A DNA stretch of 64,000 nucleotides. Origin: Kribbella rubisoli (GTDB taxonomy: Bacteria; Actinomycetota; Actinomycetes; Propionibacteriales; Kribbellaceae). Position numbers and translations under genes: made by a program. The first letter of the stretch is position 1. The number at the start of each line of letters is the position of its first letter. This document shows, in pieces, positions 8,402 to 17,982 of the stretch. The notes beneath the pieces were generated by a model that did no database searches, was not told where the DNA came from, and saw nothing but the letters and a program-made list of their open reading frames with translations. The DNA lies in contig NZ_SHKR01000013.1 of NCBI RefSeq assembly GCF_004217145.1, positions 864,249 to 928,248 of the forward strand, in the 5' to 3' direction.

Positions 8402-11400
8402 TCAGGCCCGCTTGAAGCGGAGGGTGAGGATTTGGAAGGGGCGGAGGTCGAGGGAGACTCCGTTGTTCGCCAGGTCGCGGTTGGCGAGGTGGCGTTCTAG
8501 CAGGTCCACCTCGGTGGCCGATGCCGCCTGGAAGGACGGGGTGATGGTGGCGCGGGAGCGGCCGCCGGTGGATTCGTAGAGGCGGACAATGACGTCGCCC
8601 GACTTGTCGTCGGCGAGCTTGACGGCCTCGACGACGATGTTGTCGTTGTCCAGGGCAACGATTGGCTCGACGCCGTCGGTGCCGCTGACGACGCGCTCGG
8701 GGAGGTTGATCGCGTAGCCCTCCTCGATCGCCTCCGGGATCCCGGCCCCGACGACCAGCGCGTGGTTCACCACGTGAACGCCCTGGTCGGTCTTCGGGTC
8801 GGGGAACCGCGGCGCGCGGATCAGCGAGGTCCGGATCGTGGTCGTCGTACCGCCGTCCTCACGCGCGGTCCGGTTGATGTCGTGGCCGTACGTCGAGTCG
8901 TTGACCACGGCAACGCCGTACCCGGGCTCGCCGACGTGCACCCAACGGTGCGCCGCGATCTCGAACTTCGCCGCGTCCCACGAGGTGTTCTGGTGGGTCG
9001 GCCGGAAGATGTGCCCGAACTGCGTCTCCGACGCCGACCGGTCTGCGTGCACGTCGACCGGGTACGCCGCCTTGAGGAACTTCTCGGTCTCGTGCCAGTC
9101 CATCTCGGTCTCGATGTCGACCCGCTTGGTGCCCGGGCGGACCCGCAGCGTCTGGGTGACGGTGGACCGGCCGAACGAGCGCGTCACGACGACGACGGCC
9201 TCGTCGTCGTCGGTGCTGAAGTCGACGCTGTCGACCTCGGTGACGTCGCGGACGTTGTTCTTGTAGAACGAGTCGACGTCCCACGCGTCCCAGTGGTTCG
9301 GGGTGTCCACGTGCAGCTGGAGAAGGTTGCCCACGGCACCTGGTGCGATGACCTCGCGCTCGGCGTCGACGTCGTACAGCGAGGTGATCAGGCCGCGCTC
9401 GTCGATCGTGACCCGGATCAGGCCGTTGTCGATCACGCCGTTCTCGACGGTGACCGCCGGGCCCGCGGTGGTAGCGACGCCCGCGCCGAGGCCGGCGACG
9501 CCGTTGCGGCCGTGCGGCGCGGCGTTGAAGACGATCTGCTCGTCACCTTCGCCGACCAGCGCCTGCTGAGCGCGGGAGATGATCGCGTCGAGCTCGTCGG
9601 CGATCTTCGCGTAGGTCCGCTCGGCCTCGCGGTGCACCCACGAGATCGACGAGCCGGGCAGGATGTCGTGGAACTGGTGCAGCAGCGCGATCTTCCACAA
9701 CCGGTCCAGGTCCTCGTACGGGTACGTGTCGAGCTTGCCTGCGACAACGGCTGCCGTGGTCCACAGCTCGGCCTCGCGGAGCAGGTGCTCGGTCCGCCGG
9801 TTGCCCTGCTTGGTCTTGGCCTGCGAGGTGTACGTCGCCCGGTGGATCTCCAGGTAGAGCTCGCCGGACCAGACCGGAGCGTGCTCGCTGTACTCCTCCT
9901 CGGCGGCGCTGAAGAACTCGGTCGGGGACTCGATCGTCACCTTCGGCGAGGACTCCAGGTCCTTCACCCGGCGAGCGGTCGCGACGAACTCACGGGTGGG
10001 GCCGCCACCGCCGTCGCCGTAGCCGAACGGAACCAGCGAGCGGGTCGCGGCGCCGTTCTCCTGGAAGTTCCGCTGCGCGTGCGCGAGCTCACGACCGGAC
10101 AGGTCGGAGTTGTACGTGTCGATCGGCGGGAAGTGCGTGAACACCCGGGTCCCGTCCAGACCCTCCCACCAGAAGGTGTGGTGCGGGAACTTGTTCTCCT
10201 TGTTCCAGGAGATCTTCTGGGTCAGGAACCACTTCGATCCGGACAGCTTCACCAGCTGCGGCAGCGCCGCGGTGTAGCCGAACGAGTCCGGCAGCCAGAC
10301 CTCCTGGGTGTCGATCCCGTACTCGTCCAGGAAGAACCGCTTGCCGTGCACGAACTGCCGGGCCAGCGCCTCGCTGCCGGGCAGGTTGGTGTCGGACTCG
10401 ACCCACATGCCGCCGACCGGGACGATGGTGCCCTCGGCAACGGCCTTCTTCAGCCGCTCCCAGACCTCCGGGTAGTTGTCCTTCACCCAGGCGTGCTGCT
10501 GGGCCTGCGAGAACGCGAAGACGAGCTCCGGGTACTCCTCGGCCAGGGTGGCGACGTTGGAGACCGTACGGGCGACCTTGCGCCGCGTCTCCCGCAGCGG
10601 CCACAGCCAGGCGGAGTCGATATGCGCGTGCCCGACTGCGGACAGCTGGTGCGCGCTCGCGTGCGCCGGACGGCTCAGTACGTCGGTCAGCTGTGCGCGA
10701 GCGTCCGCGGCGGTGCCGGCGACGTTCTCGTAGTCGAGCACGTCCAGCGAACGGCTGATCGCGCGCAGGATCTCGCGACGGCGCGGCTCCTGGGCGGACA
10801 GCTCGTTCTGCAGGCTGTCGAGCGCCTCGAGGTCGAGGATCAGGTCCCACACCTCGGCGTTGAACACGGCCAGGTCGGCGCGGGCGAGCTGGTAGATCGG
10901 GTGGTCGCCGAGCTTGGCGCCGATGTCGACCTTCGCGTAGGCGTTGTCGAGCGGGATCTCCGGGTTCGCGGCGCCCTCGACGTAGAACTCGACGGTGTCG
11001 CCGGCCGAGGCCGCCGTACCGTCCGGGCCGAGGATCGACAGCGGGGCGTAGGTCTGCCGCGGGTGCAGGCCCTTCAGCGGCTTGCCGGAGGTGGTGTGCA
11101 CCAGGCCCTCGGCGGAGAAGCCGGGGCCGCCGCTGAAGCCGAGGTCGATGACCGCCTCGATCTCGCTGCCGGCCCATTCGGACGGGACCTGGCCGCTGAA
11201 CTTGAACCACGCGGTGCCCCAGGCCGGACCCCACGGCAGGCCGATCTCGGCCTTCTCGTAGGTCTGCGCCAGCGCCTCGGCGGGGGACACGGGCTCACCG
11301 GGTGCGTGCCACACCTCGATGTCCAGCGGGACCGCCGCGCCGTAGATCGCGGGGCGGAGCCGCTCCCGCAGGGCGCGCCTGAGCCGCTCCTCGATGAGTT

Positions 11401-11416
11401 GACGGTCGTCGTGCAC
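8402..11416 (-). CDS. Alpha-mannosidase (glycoside hydrolase family 38)
   Basis: 1004 residues. The zinc-site motif VGHAHIDSAWLWP (residues 261-273, His263/Asp267) and the nucleophile loop WLPDSFGYT (Asp377) are the GH38 signatures. GGMWVESDTNLPGSEALARQ and HQFHDILPGSSISWVHREA are further family segments, and a C-terminal beta-sandwich follows. The length fits class II cytosolic alpha-mannosidases; no signal peptide is seen. It hydrolyses alpha-linked mannose from internalised oligosaccharides. The GTG start is preceded by a CGGAGG site. It stands alone with its own terminator, divergent from the TAXI binding-protein gene. Confidence 0.95.
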   Translation of the reverse strand: MHDDRQLIEERLRRALRERLRPAIYGAAVPLDIEVWHAPGEPVSPAEALAQTYEKAEIGLPWGPAWGTAWFKFSGQVPSEWAGSEIEAVIDLGFSGGPGFSAEGLVHTTSGKPLKGLHPRQTYAPLSILGPDGTAASAGDTVEFYVEGAANPEIPLDNAYAKVDIGAKLGDHPIYQLARADLAVFNAEVWDLILDLEALDSLQNELSAQEPRRREILRAISRSLDVLDYENVAGTAADARAQLTDVLSRPAHASAHQLSAVGHAHIDSAWLWPLRETRRKVARTVSNVATLAEEYPELVFAFSQAQQHAWVKDNYPEVWERLKKAVAEGTIVPVGGMWVESDTNLPGSEALARQFVHGKRFFLDEYGIDTQEVWLPDSFGYTAALPQLVKLSGSKWFLTQKISWNKENKFPHHTFWWEGLDGTRVFTHFPPIDTYNSDLSGRELAHAQRNFQENGAATRSLVPFGYGDGGGGPTREFVATARRVKDLESSPKVTIESPTEFFSAAEEEYSEHAPVWSGELYLEIHRATYTSQAKTKQGNRRTEHLLREAELWTTAAVVAGKLDTYPYEDLDRLWKIALLHQFHDILPGSSISWVHREAERTYAKIADELDAIISRAQQALVGEGDEQIVFNAAPHGRNGVAGLGAGVATTAGPAVTVENGVIDNGLIRVTIDERGLITSLYDVDAEREVIAPGAVGNLLQLHVDTPNHWDAWDVDSFYKNNVRDVTEVDSVDFSTDDDEAVVVVTRSFGRSTVTQTLRVRPGTKRVDIETEMDWHETEKFLKAAYPVDVHADRSASETQFGHIFRPTHQNTSWDAAKFEIAAHRWVHVGEPGYGVAVVNDSTYGHDINRTAREDGGTTTTIRTSLIRAPRFPDPKTDQGVHVVNHALVVGAGIPEAIEEGYAINLPERVVSGTDGVEPIVALDNDNIVVEAVKLADDKSGDVIVRLYESTGGRSRATITPSFQAASATEVDLLERHLANRDLANNGVSLDLRPFQILTLRFKRA

Positions 11417-11605
11417 GAAATCAGCCTCCGGGGGAGATCCTCACGCGACCGCTACGGCCGCACGGATGACAACGCTGTCACACCTACCCCTGGCCCGTCC
11501 AGACGCAGTTTGGCCACGGTATCCAGGCTTACCTGTCGGTAGCGGTTCGGTTGCGGGCGCGGGCGCGGCTACCGCCGAGGCCCGGTTGTTGTCTAGGTTG
11601 TCTGC

Positions 11606-12643
11606 ATGGAACGCCCCCGCCTGCTGACCCCTGCCCGGCCGACCGGGATGACCAGACGCAGCGTTCTCGGCTTCGGAGCCGCGGCTGCGTCGGCCCTGCT
11701 GGTGCCCGGTTGCTCCCGCGGCCGAGCGGACGAGCCCGCGCCCGCCGAGGCCGGCACCTTCGTCACCGGCAACCCCGGCGGCGTCTACAACGTCTTCGGC
11801 GCGGCGCTCAGCGCACTGGTGAGCGAAGTCACCGGCATGGAGCTGAAGCCGGTGCCGAGCAACGGGTCGGTCGACAACCTGGTCAAGGTCGCGACCCGAA
11901 CCGCCGACCTCGGCTTCTGTACGTCGGACTCGGCGCTCGCGGCGTACGAGGGCACCGGTCAGTTCAGCAAGGGCCCGCTGCGGTTCAGCGCCCTGGCCCG
12001 GGTGTACGACAACTATGTGCACGTCGTGGTGCCGATGGCCTCGAAGGCCAAGGAACTGACCGACCTGAACCCGGCCAAGAACGCGCCCAACCAGAAGATG
12101 GTCGTCAGCGTCGGGCCGAAGAACTCGGGCACGCAGGTCATCGCCGACATGATCCTGAACGTCGCGAAGGTCGACGTGAAGCGCGTCAACATGACGCTGG
12201 AGGAGTCGGTGGCGGCGCTGGTCCCGAAGGGCAGTGCGCGGCGGGGTTCGATCGACGCGTTCATCTGGAGCGGCGGCGTGCCGACCAAGCCGATCGCGGA
12301 GCTGCAGGGCACCCTCGGCTTCCGGCTGCTGGACATCGGCAAGGTGGCCCAGACGATCGCGCTGAAGGAGTTCGGCGGTTTCGTCGTGTCGGCGATCCCG
12401 CCGTCGCAGTACGGACTGGCCAGCTCGGTGCAGACGCTGGCGGTCCCGAACTACCTGATCGCGAAGCCGGGGCTGTCGGACTCGTGGGCCTGGTGGACGG
12501 TCAACACGCTGTTCCGCCGCCAGAACGACCTGATCCTGAAGCACCCGGAAGCCGGCGCCCTCGACCCTCGCTCGGCCATCTCCACGATGCCGGTCCCGCT
12601 ACATCCCGCGGCCGAACGCTGGTACCGCCAGAACCACATCTGA
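11606..12643 (+). CDS. TAXI family TRAP transporter solute-binding lipoprotein (first)
   Basis: 345 residues. A TAT-like twin arginine (Arg17-Arg18, TRRSVLGFG) precedes a lipobox ending at Cys36 (LLVPGCS), so it is likely a lipoprotein. The mature protein has the TAXI signature: FVTGNPGGVYNVFGAALSAL, VGPKNSGTQVIADMIL, GSIDAFIWSGGVPT and MPVPLHPAAERWY. TAGGTT lies 6 nt before the ATG, indicating a leaderless transcript. It shares the locus with a two-component system on the opposite strand and with the permease and second binding protein at 14.9-17.9 kb. It could serve the same permease or act as a ligand sensor. Confidence 0.88.
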   Translation: MERPRLLTPARPTGMTRRSVLGFGAAAASALLVPGCSRGRADEPAPAEAGTFVTGNPGGVYNVFGAALSALVSEVTGMELKPVPSNGSVDNLVKVATRTADLGFCTSDSALAAYEGTGQFSKGPLRFSALARVYDNYVHVVVPMASKAKELTDLNPAKNAPNQKMVVSVGPKNSGTQVIADMILNVAKVDVKRVNMTLEESVAALVPKGSARRGSIDAFIWSGGVPTKPIAELQGTLGFRLLDIGKVAQTIALKEFGGFVVSAIPPSQYGLASSVQTLAVPNYLIAKPGLSDSWAWWTVNTLFRRQNDLILKHPEAGALDPRSAISTMPVPLHPAAERWYRQNHI

Positions 12644-12697
12644 CCCCGTCCCACCCGCCCCTCCCCGTCCCCCGCCCCGCGCTCCTGGCCGCAGGGT

Positions 12698-12770
12698 GGG
12701 TTATCCCGCGGTGTTGCCGGTTGTCAGGTCTTGCCAGGACGGGAGAACCGGCAAGTCGAGGGGATAACCC
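12698..12770. terminator. Nested terminator between convergent genes
   Basis: GGGTTATCCC (12698-12706 plus one base) pairs with GGGATAACCC (12761-12770), and TTGCCGGTT (12714-12722) pairs with AACCGGCAA (12746-12754). The nested stems lie between the stops of the TAXI gene and the histidine kinase, consistent with bidirectional termination. Confidence 0.7.
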
Positions 12771-12774
12771 CTGG

Positions 12775-14151
12775 TCAGACGTCGTAGTCGTCGATCAGCG
12801 GGACGCGGACCTCGATCACCAGGCCGCCGCCGATCGGCGGGCGGGCGACCACGCGGCCGCCGACCCGGGCCGCCTCGGAGCGGACGATCGCCAGGCCGAG
12901 ACCGGTGCCTGGCATCTCCCGGTGGTGCGCGCTGCGCCAGAACCGCTCGCCGACCTTCTTCAGGTCGCGTGAGCCAAGCCCCAGGCCGTGGTCGCGGACC
13001 GACATCACGACCTCGGTGCCGTCCCGCGTGACCGAGACCTCCACCGGCGGAGCGCCGTACTTCGACGCGTTGTCGAGCAGTACGTCGAGGATGTCGTCGA
13101 CCTCGAGCTCCGGCGCGACCCCACCGGGGATCATCTCGCCGATGATCAGCTCCAGGTCATCCGCGGCGTACACGGCCTTCCAGCCGACCAGGCGCTCCTT
13201 CACTGCCTGGGAAAGGTCCAGCGGCTCCTCGCTGCCGCCGCCGTCGTCGCTGGACGGGCGGTCCGAGCCGGCCAGGCGGGACAGTCGCTGGACGATCCGG
13301 CCGAGCCGGTCGATATCGCTGAGCGCGAACCGTGCGGTCGGCGACAGCCGGGACAGGCCCTCGATGTGGATCCGGGCCGACGTCAGCGGCGTACGCAGCT
13401 GGTGCGACGCGTCCGCGACGAATTCACGCTCACGCTGACGGGCCTGGTGCAGGCTCAGTGCCATCGAGTTGAAGCTGTCGCCGAGGCGGCGTAGCTCTGG
13501 TGCACGGCCGTCGGTCGACACCCGGGTGTCGAGCGCGCCGCGGGTGATCTGGTGGGTCGCGTTGTCCAGGTCCTGCAGCGGCCGCAGCACCCAGCGGGTG
13601 ATCGGCCGGACGATACCGACGATGATCGCGCCGATGCTGATCAGCAGGCCGCCGAGGAGCAGCAGCAGGCCCCGCTGCACCTGGTCGCGGGCGCTCTCGG
13701 TCGGCACCCGCAGTACGGCGGCGCCGAGGACGCTGCCGTTGTTGACGACCGGACGGGACACGATCATCTCGCCGGAGCGCCACGGCCACAGCGCGGGCGG
13801 CTCAGGCGGCAGCCGACCGGCCAGCGTGCTGTGCAGGGCTGTCGCGATAGCCGGCTCCTTCACGTCCACACCGGACACGGAGGTCGCGATGACGCGGGAG
13901 TCGACGTCGACCACGAAGACCGGCGTGTTGTACAGCTCCTGGTACCGGACTGCGAGCTCACGCAGGTTGGCGATGTCACCGGTCTGCAGCGGGGACTCCG
14001 CCATGGTGGCGAACCAGTCCGCGTCGTTGCTCCGGGACAGGAACAGCGTGCGCGACGTACTCGTGGCGATGAAGTTCGCCAGCGGGATGACGGCGACGAC
14101 GGCCAGCGCGACCACCATCGGGACGAGGGACTGCAGTAGTCGACGACGCAA
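12775..14151 (-). CDS. Sensor histidine kinase
   Basis: 458 residues. TM1 is at ~10-29, an extracytoplasmic sensor domain at ~30-158, TM2 at ~160-182, HAMP to ~235, and the phosphoacceptor His250 lies in ASHQLRTPLTS. The ATPase domain carries LLDNASKYG (N box), VRDHGLGLG and GTGLGLAIV. The start is TTG, 3 nt after the response-regulator stop, so translation is coupled. The gene is flanked by TAXI-TRAP transport genes on both sides, suggesting that the pair senses the transported organic acid, as TctD/TctE-type systems do for tricarboxylates; that link is inference. Confidence 0.92.
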   Translation of the reverse strand: MRRRLLQSLVPMVVALAVVAVIPLANFIATSTSRTLFLSRSNDADWFATMAESPLQTGDIANLRELAVRYQELYNTPVFVVDVDSRVIATSVSGVDVKEPAIATALHSTLAGRLPPEPPALWPWRSGEMIVSRPVVNNGSVLGAAVLRVPTESARDQVQRGLLLLLGGLLISIGAIIVGIVRPITRWVLRPLQDLDNATHQITRGALDTRVSTDGRAPELRRLGDSFNSMALSLHQARQREREFVADASHQLRTPLTSARIHIEGLSRLSPTARFALSDIDRLGRIVQRLSRLAGSDRPSSDDGGGSEEPLDLSQAVKERLVGWKAVYAADDLELIIGEMIPGGVAPELEVDDILDVLLDNASKYGAPPVEVSVTRDGTEVVMSVRDHGLGLGSRDLKKVGERFWRSAHHREMPGTGLGLAIVRSEAARVGGRVVARPPIGGGLVIEVRVPLIDDYDV

Positions 14152-14154
14152 CGG

Positions 14155-14820
14155 TCAGTCCGAACCCAGGCGGTAGCCGACACCGCGGATGGTCTGGACC
14201 AGTTCCGGCCGGCCCAGCTTCGCGCGCAGGCTGGCGACGTGGACGTCCATGGTCCGCGAGGACGCCTCGAAGACCGACTGCCAGGCGTACAGGGCGACCT
14301 GTTCACGAGGGACCACCCGGCCGTGGTGAGCGGCCAGCACTGCTAGCACGTCGAACTCCTTGCGGGTCAGGCTGATGGGCTTGTCCGCCACCTGAACCGT
14401 GCGAGCCTCGATATCCACGGTCAGGTCGCCGACGGTCACCCGGGGGCGGGGCTGCAAGAGACCGGTACGACGTAGTACAGCATCGATGCGGGCCAGCAGT
14501 TCGGAAATCGCGAACGGTTTGACCACGTAGTCGTCGGCGCCGCTGCGCAGGCCGCGCACCCGGTCCGCGGCCTCGCCGCGCGCCGTCACCGCGATCACCG
14601 GCACATCGGACACCGTGCGGATCTGCCGGCAGACGTTGATGCCGTCCCCGTCCGGCAGTCCCAGGTCCAGCAGGACCAGGTCGCCGGGATCCGCCGCCAG
14701 GGCGTCCGCGGCGGTGCGAACGTGCGTCACCATCAAGCCGTAGCGCCGCAAAGCGGGTATCAGGGCATTGGCGATATCGAGATCGTCCTCGACCAGCAGA
14801 ATCCGGACCGCGCCACTCAT
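14155..14820 (-). CDS. OmpR/PhoB-type response regulator
   Basis: 221 residues. The receiver domain has the acidic pair in VEDDLDIA (Glu11, Asp12-13), phosphorylation site Asp52 in LLDLGLPDGDG, and Lys103 in DDYVVKPF. The C-terminal winged helix (EFDVLAVLAAHHGRVVPREQ, TMDVHVASLRAKLG, TIRGVGYRLG) is of the OmpR class. TACGAT stands 6 nt before the ATG, so the transcript is probably leaderless. It is divergent from the TRAP permease gene, with 118 bp between them that should hold its target site. Confidence 0.94.
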   Translation of the reverse strand: MSGAVRILLVEDDLDIANALIPALRRYGLMVTHVRTAADALAADPGDLVLLDLGLPDGDGINVCRQIRTVSDVPVIAVTARGEAADRVRGLRSGADDYVVKPFAISELLARIDAVLRRTGLLQPRPRVTVGDLTVDIEARTVQVADKPISLTRKEFDVLAVLAAHHGRVVPREQVALYAWQSVFEASSRTMDVHVASLRAKLGRPELVQTIRGVGYRLGSD

Positions 14821-14938
14821 GCGGTGATCGTAGGCCAGGTCACGCCCTCATGTGTCAGATCTTGGTAAAGACGTAATCACGCGACTCCGCGCAGTGTTCG
14901 GCAACATTAGCCTTCCGACCACAGGAGGGAACCGGTAG

Positions 14939-16948
14939 ATGACTGTCGGTGTTCGTACCGGGGGAAGCGTGACCACGCCCTCCGAGGAAGAACTGGCCGA
15001 GTATGAGCAGGAACGCCCCGCTCGGCGGCTCAGGCCTGCCCTGGACCTGGTTGTTTCGGTCTGGTGCGCAATCGTCAGCGTCGGCGTCCTTGCACAGGTT
15101 TTCTTCCCACTACCACAAGGCACGCAGTTCTACTTGGTGATCTTTCTCGCAGCGGTTCTGCCGATCACGCTGCTGTGTTATCGCGGGTTTCGTCTTCCCG
15201 GCCGGGCCCGCACGCATGACGATCCGGGTGTCGTCGACTGGATTCTCGCTGCTGTCGCGTTGGCGGTCTGCGTCTATCCGCTGTTCGACTTCGACGGATT
15301 TCTCGAACGCCGGCAGACGCCGACGACGCTCGACATCGTCGCCGGCGCCCTGCTGCTGATCTTGTTGCTCGAGGCCTGCCGTCGTACGACGGGTTGGGTC
15401 TTGCCGGTCTTCAGCCTGGTGTTCATCGCCTACGCGTACTACGGGGGCTACCTGCCCTACACGTGGTCGCTCGCCCATCAGGGCTTCAACTTCGACGCGA
15501 TCATCGCGCAGTTCACGATGGGCACGGCGGGGTTCTACGGGACACCGCTGAGCGTCGCGGCGTCGTACATCGTGCTGTTCACCATCTACGGCGCCGTGCT
15601 CGACTACTCGGGGGCCGGCAAGTTCTTCATCGACCTGTCCTTCGCGGCCTTCAAACGCAGCCGTACGGCGCCGGGCCGAACGGTCACGCTGGCGGGCTTC
15701 CTGCTCGGCAGCGTGTCAGGCTCCGGTACGGCGACCGCCGTGTCGCTCGGCACCGTGTCGTGGCCGATCCTGCGCCGGGCCGGCTACCCGCCCGAACCGG
15801 CAGGCGGAATGCTCGCCGCATCCGGCATCGGCGCGATCCTGTCGCCGCCGACACTGGGCGCGGCCGCGTTCATCATCGCGGAGTTCCTGCAGGTGTCGTA
15901 TCTGAAGGTCCTCGGGTTCGCCGTGATCCCGACGATCCTGTATTACCTGGGGATCCTGCTCGCGATCGAGATCGATGCCCGCAAGCACGGTACGACGTCC
16001 GCGGAGACGTCGACGGACTCGGCGTGGCGGTTGCTGCTGCGGTTCGGGTACCACTTCCTGTCGTTGTTCGTGATCATCGCGTTCATGGCGGTCGACGTAC
16101 CGCCGTTCAAGGCTGTCGTCTACGCGGTGATCATCCAGTTCGGGTTGTCGTTCCTGGATCGCGAGCACCGGCTGACGGGTCGGCCGCTGTTCAAGGCGCT
16201 TGCCCAGGGCACCCGTTCGGTGCTGCCGGTGGCGGCGACGTGCGCGACCGCGGGCGTGATCGTCGCGGTCACCACCCAGACCGGGCTCGGGCTGAACCTG
16301 GCCGAGATCATCGTCAACGCGGCGCAGGGGCTGACCTCGAACCACACCGCGGTGCTGATCCTGACCGTGGTGCTGTCCGGGGTCGCTGTCCTGATCCTCG
16401 GGCTCGCGGTGCCGGTGACGGCGTCGTTCATCATCGCGGCGGTGATCATCTCGCCGGCGCTGGTGAACCTCGGGGTGACGCAGCCCGAGGCGTACATGTT
16501 CATCTTCTATTACGCCGTACTCTCCGAAGTCTCGCCGCCGACCGCGCTGGCCGCGGTCGCGACGGCGGCGATCACCGGCGGCAAGGTGATGCCGACGATG
16601 TGGCAGGCGTGGAAATACACGCTGCCGGCGTTCCTGGTGCCGTTCGCGTTCGTGCTCACCGACAACGGCGCGCACCTGCTCGGTCAGGGATCGTTCGTCG
16701 GGATGGTGTGGACCACGCTGGTGTCGATGCTCGCCGTCGCCGCACTTGCTGTCGTGACAGGCGGTTGGGTGTTCGTCCGGGCGACCTGGCTCGAGCGGGC
16801 GGTCTGCGTACCTGCCGCGGCGTTGCTGCTCTACCTGGCGCCCGTAACCATCACCGTCGGAATCGGTTTGCTACTTGTTGCCGTCGTCATCAATGTGGTC
16901 CGGCGGCAGCGCCAGGCCTCTTCCGTGGAAGGAACCGTCGCCTCATGA
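14939..16948 (+). CDS. TRAP transporter fused permease (DctQM fusion, TAXI type)
   Basis: 669 residues with many hydrophobic segments. The N-terminal ~150 residues are the DctQ-like part, and the rest is the DctM-like large permease with GSVSGSGTATAVSLGTVSWP, ASGIGAILSPPTLGAAAF and YYAVLSEVSPPTALAA. The fusion is typical of permeases that partner TAXI binding proteins. It imports an organic acid, driven by the sodium or proton gradient. AGGAGGG lies just before the ATG. The stop overlaps the next gene in an ATGA junction. Confidence 0.93.
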   Translation: MTVGVRTGGSVTTPSEEELAEYEQERPARRLRPALDLVVSVWCAIVSVGVLAQVFFPLPQGTQFYLVIFLAAVLPITLLCYRGFRLPGRARTHDDPGVVDWILAAVALAVCVYPLFDFDGFLERRQTPTTLDIVAGALLLILLLEACRRTTGWVLPVFSLVFIAYAYYGGYLPYTWSLAHQGFNFDAIIAQFTMGTAGFYGTPLSVAASYIVLFTIYGAVLDYSGAGKFFIDLSFAAFKRSRTAPGRTVTLAGFLLGSVSGSGTATAVSLGTVSWPILRRAGYPPEPAGGMLAASGIGAILSPPTLGAAAFIIAEFLQVSYLKVLGFAVIPTILYYLGILLAIEIDARKHGTTSAETSTDSAWRLLLRFGYHFLSLFVIIAFMAVDVPPFKAVVYAVIIQFGLSFLDREHRLTGRPLFKALAQGTRSVLPVAATCATAGVIVAVTTQTGLGLNLAEIIVNAAQGLTSNHTAVLILTVVLSGVAVLILGLAVPVTASFIIAAVIISPALVNLGVTQPEAYMFIFYYAVLSEVSPPTALAAVATAAITGGKVMPTMWQAWKYTLPAFLVPFAFVLTDNGAHLLGQGSFVGMVWTTLVSMLAVAALAVVTGGWVFVRATWLERAVCVPAAALLLYLAPVTITVGIGLLLVAVVINVVRRQRQASSVEGTVAS

Positions 16949-17910
16949 GACTCCGCACCACTGTCGTGGCGCTTGTTGCTGTCGTCTCGCTTGCCGCCTG
17001 TGGCGGTCAGCGTGAACCTGCCGGGTCCTCGGACGGGGGCGGGCGACTGACGATTGCCACCGGCAACACGACGGGGGTGTACTACCAGCTCGGTGGTGCG
17101 CTGGCCTCGGTGATCTCTTCCAAGGTGTCCGGGTATCGCGCGACCGCCAGTGAGACCGGGGCGTCGGTGCAGAACATCCAGGGCCTGGTGGCGGGGAACT
17201 ACGACATCGCCTTCTCGCTGGGTGACTCGGCATCGGACGCGGTGAAGGGCGAGAACAGCTTCAAGTCCAAGCAGGACGTGGTCGCGCTGACGCGGTTGTA
17301 CAACAACTACACGCAGGTCGCCGTACGGACGTCGGCCGGGGTCAACTCGATCGCGGACCTGAAGGGCAAGCGGGTCTCGACCGGTTCGCCGAACTCGGGG
17401 ACCGAGGTGATCGCGCGCCGGCTGCTGGAGGCGGCTGGGCTGGACCCGGCTCACGATGTCACTGCCCAGCGGCTGGGGTTGCCGGAGTCGGTGGACGCGA
17501 TGAAGTCCGGCTCGATCGACGCACTGGTCTGGTCCGGCGGCCTGCCTACCGGCGGGATCACCGACCTGACCACGAGCCTCGGCAAAGGTGTGAAGCTCTT
17601 GCCGATCACGGACCTGTTGCCGAAAATGCAGGAGAAGTACGGTTCGGTCTACACGCAGGCGCCGATCCCCGCAGCGACGTACAAGCAGGCGGCCGACGTA
17701 CCGACGATCGTCGTGCCGAACGTGCTGCTCGTCCGCAAGGACATGAAGGACGAGCTCGCCGAACAGTTGACGAAGGTCATCTACGACAACATGGATGCGC
17801 TGGTCGCGGTGAACGCGGCCGCGAAGGGCATCACGCTCGAGAACGCTGAGAAGACCGACCCGGTGCCGTTGCACCCCGGCGCGAAGAAGGCGATCGACGG
17901 GCTGAAATAG
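16945..17910 (+). CDS. TAXI family TRAP transporter solute-binding lipoprotein (second)
   Basis: 321 residues. The signal peptide ends in a lipobox at Cys19 (VSLAACGG). TAXI motifs are clear: LTIATGNTTGVYYQLGGALA, LKGKRVSTGSPNSGTEVIAR, GSIDALVWSGGLPTGGI and TDPVPLHPGAKKAIDGL. The ATG overlaps the permease stop (ATGA), so the frame open further upstream is not coding. This is the cognate binding protein of the fused permease. It is a distant paralogue of the protein at 11606, with the same layout and lower identity. Confidence 0.94.
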   Translation: MRLRTTVVALVAVVSLAACGGQREPAGSSDGGGRLTIATGNTTGVYYQLGGALASVISSKVSGYRATASETGASVQNIQGLVAGNYDIAFSLGDSASDAVKGENSFKSKQDVVALTRLYNNYTQVAVRTSAGVNSIADLKGKRVSTGSPNSGTEVIARRLLEAAGLDPAHDVTAQRLGLPESVDAMKSGSIDALVWSGGLPTGGITDLTTSLGKGVKLLPITDLLPKMQEKYGSVYTQAPIPAATYKQAADVPTIVVPNVLLVRKDMKDELAEQLTKVIYDNMDALVAVNAAAKGITLENAEKTDPVPLHPGAKKAIDGLK

Positions 17911-17982
17911 CAGCTTGCTGGTTTACCGGGTGGGTACCGGGCCTGAAGGGGTCCGGAGCGGCTCGTGACCAGCTCACAGACC

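Noticed and set aside
8762..11542. Long open frame (926 codons) on the plus strand opposite the alpha-mannosidase
   Set aside because: It lies antisense to a gene with full GH38 motifs, and its composition (Arg/Val/Gly/Asp-rich, no motifs) is that of a GC-codon-bias shadow.
15394..16944. In-frame upstream extension of the second TAXI lipoprotein gene
   Set aside because: It overlaps the TRAP permease in another frame, and the real start has a signal peptide and an ATGA junction at 16945.
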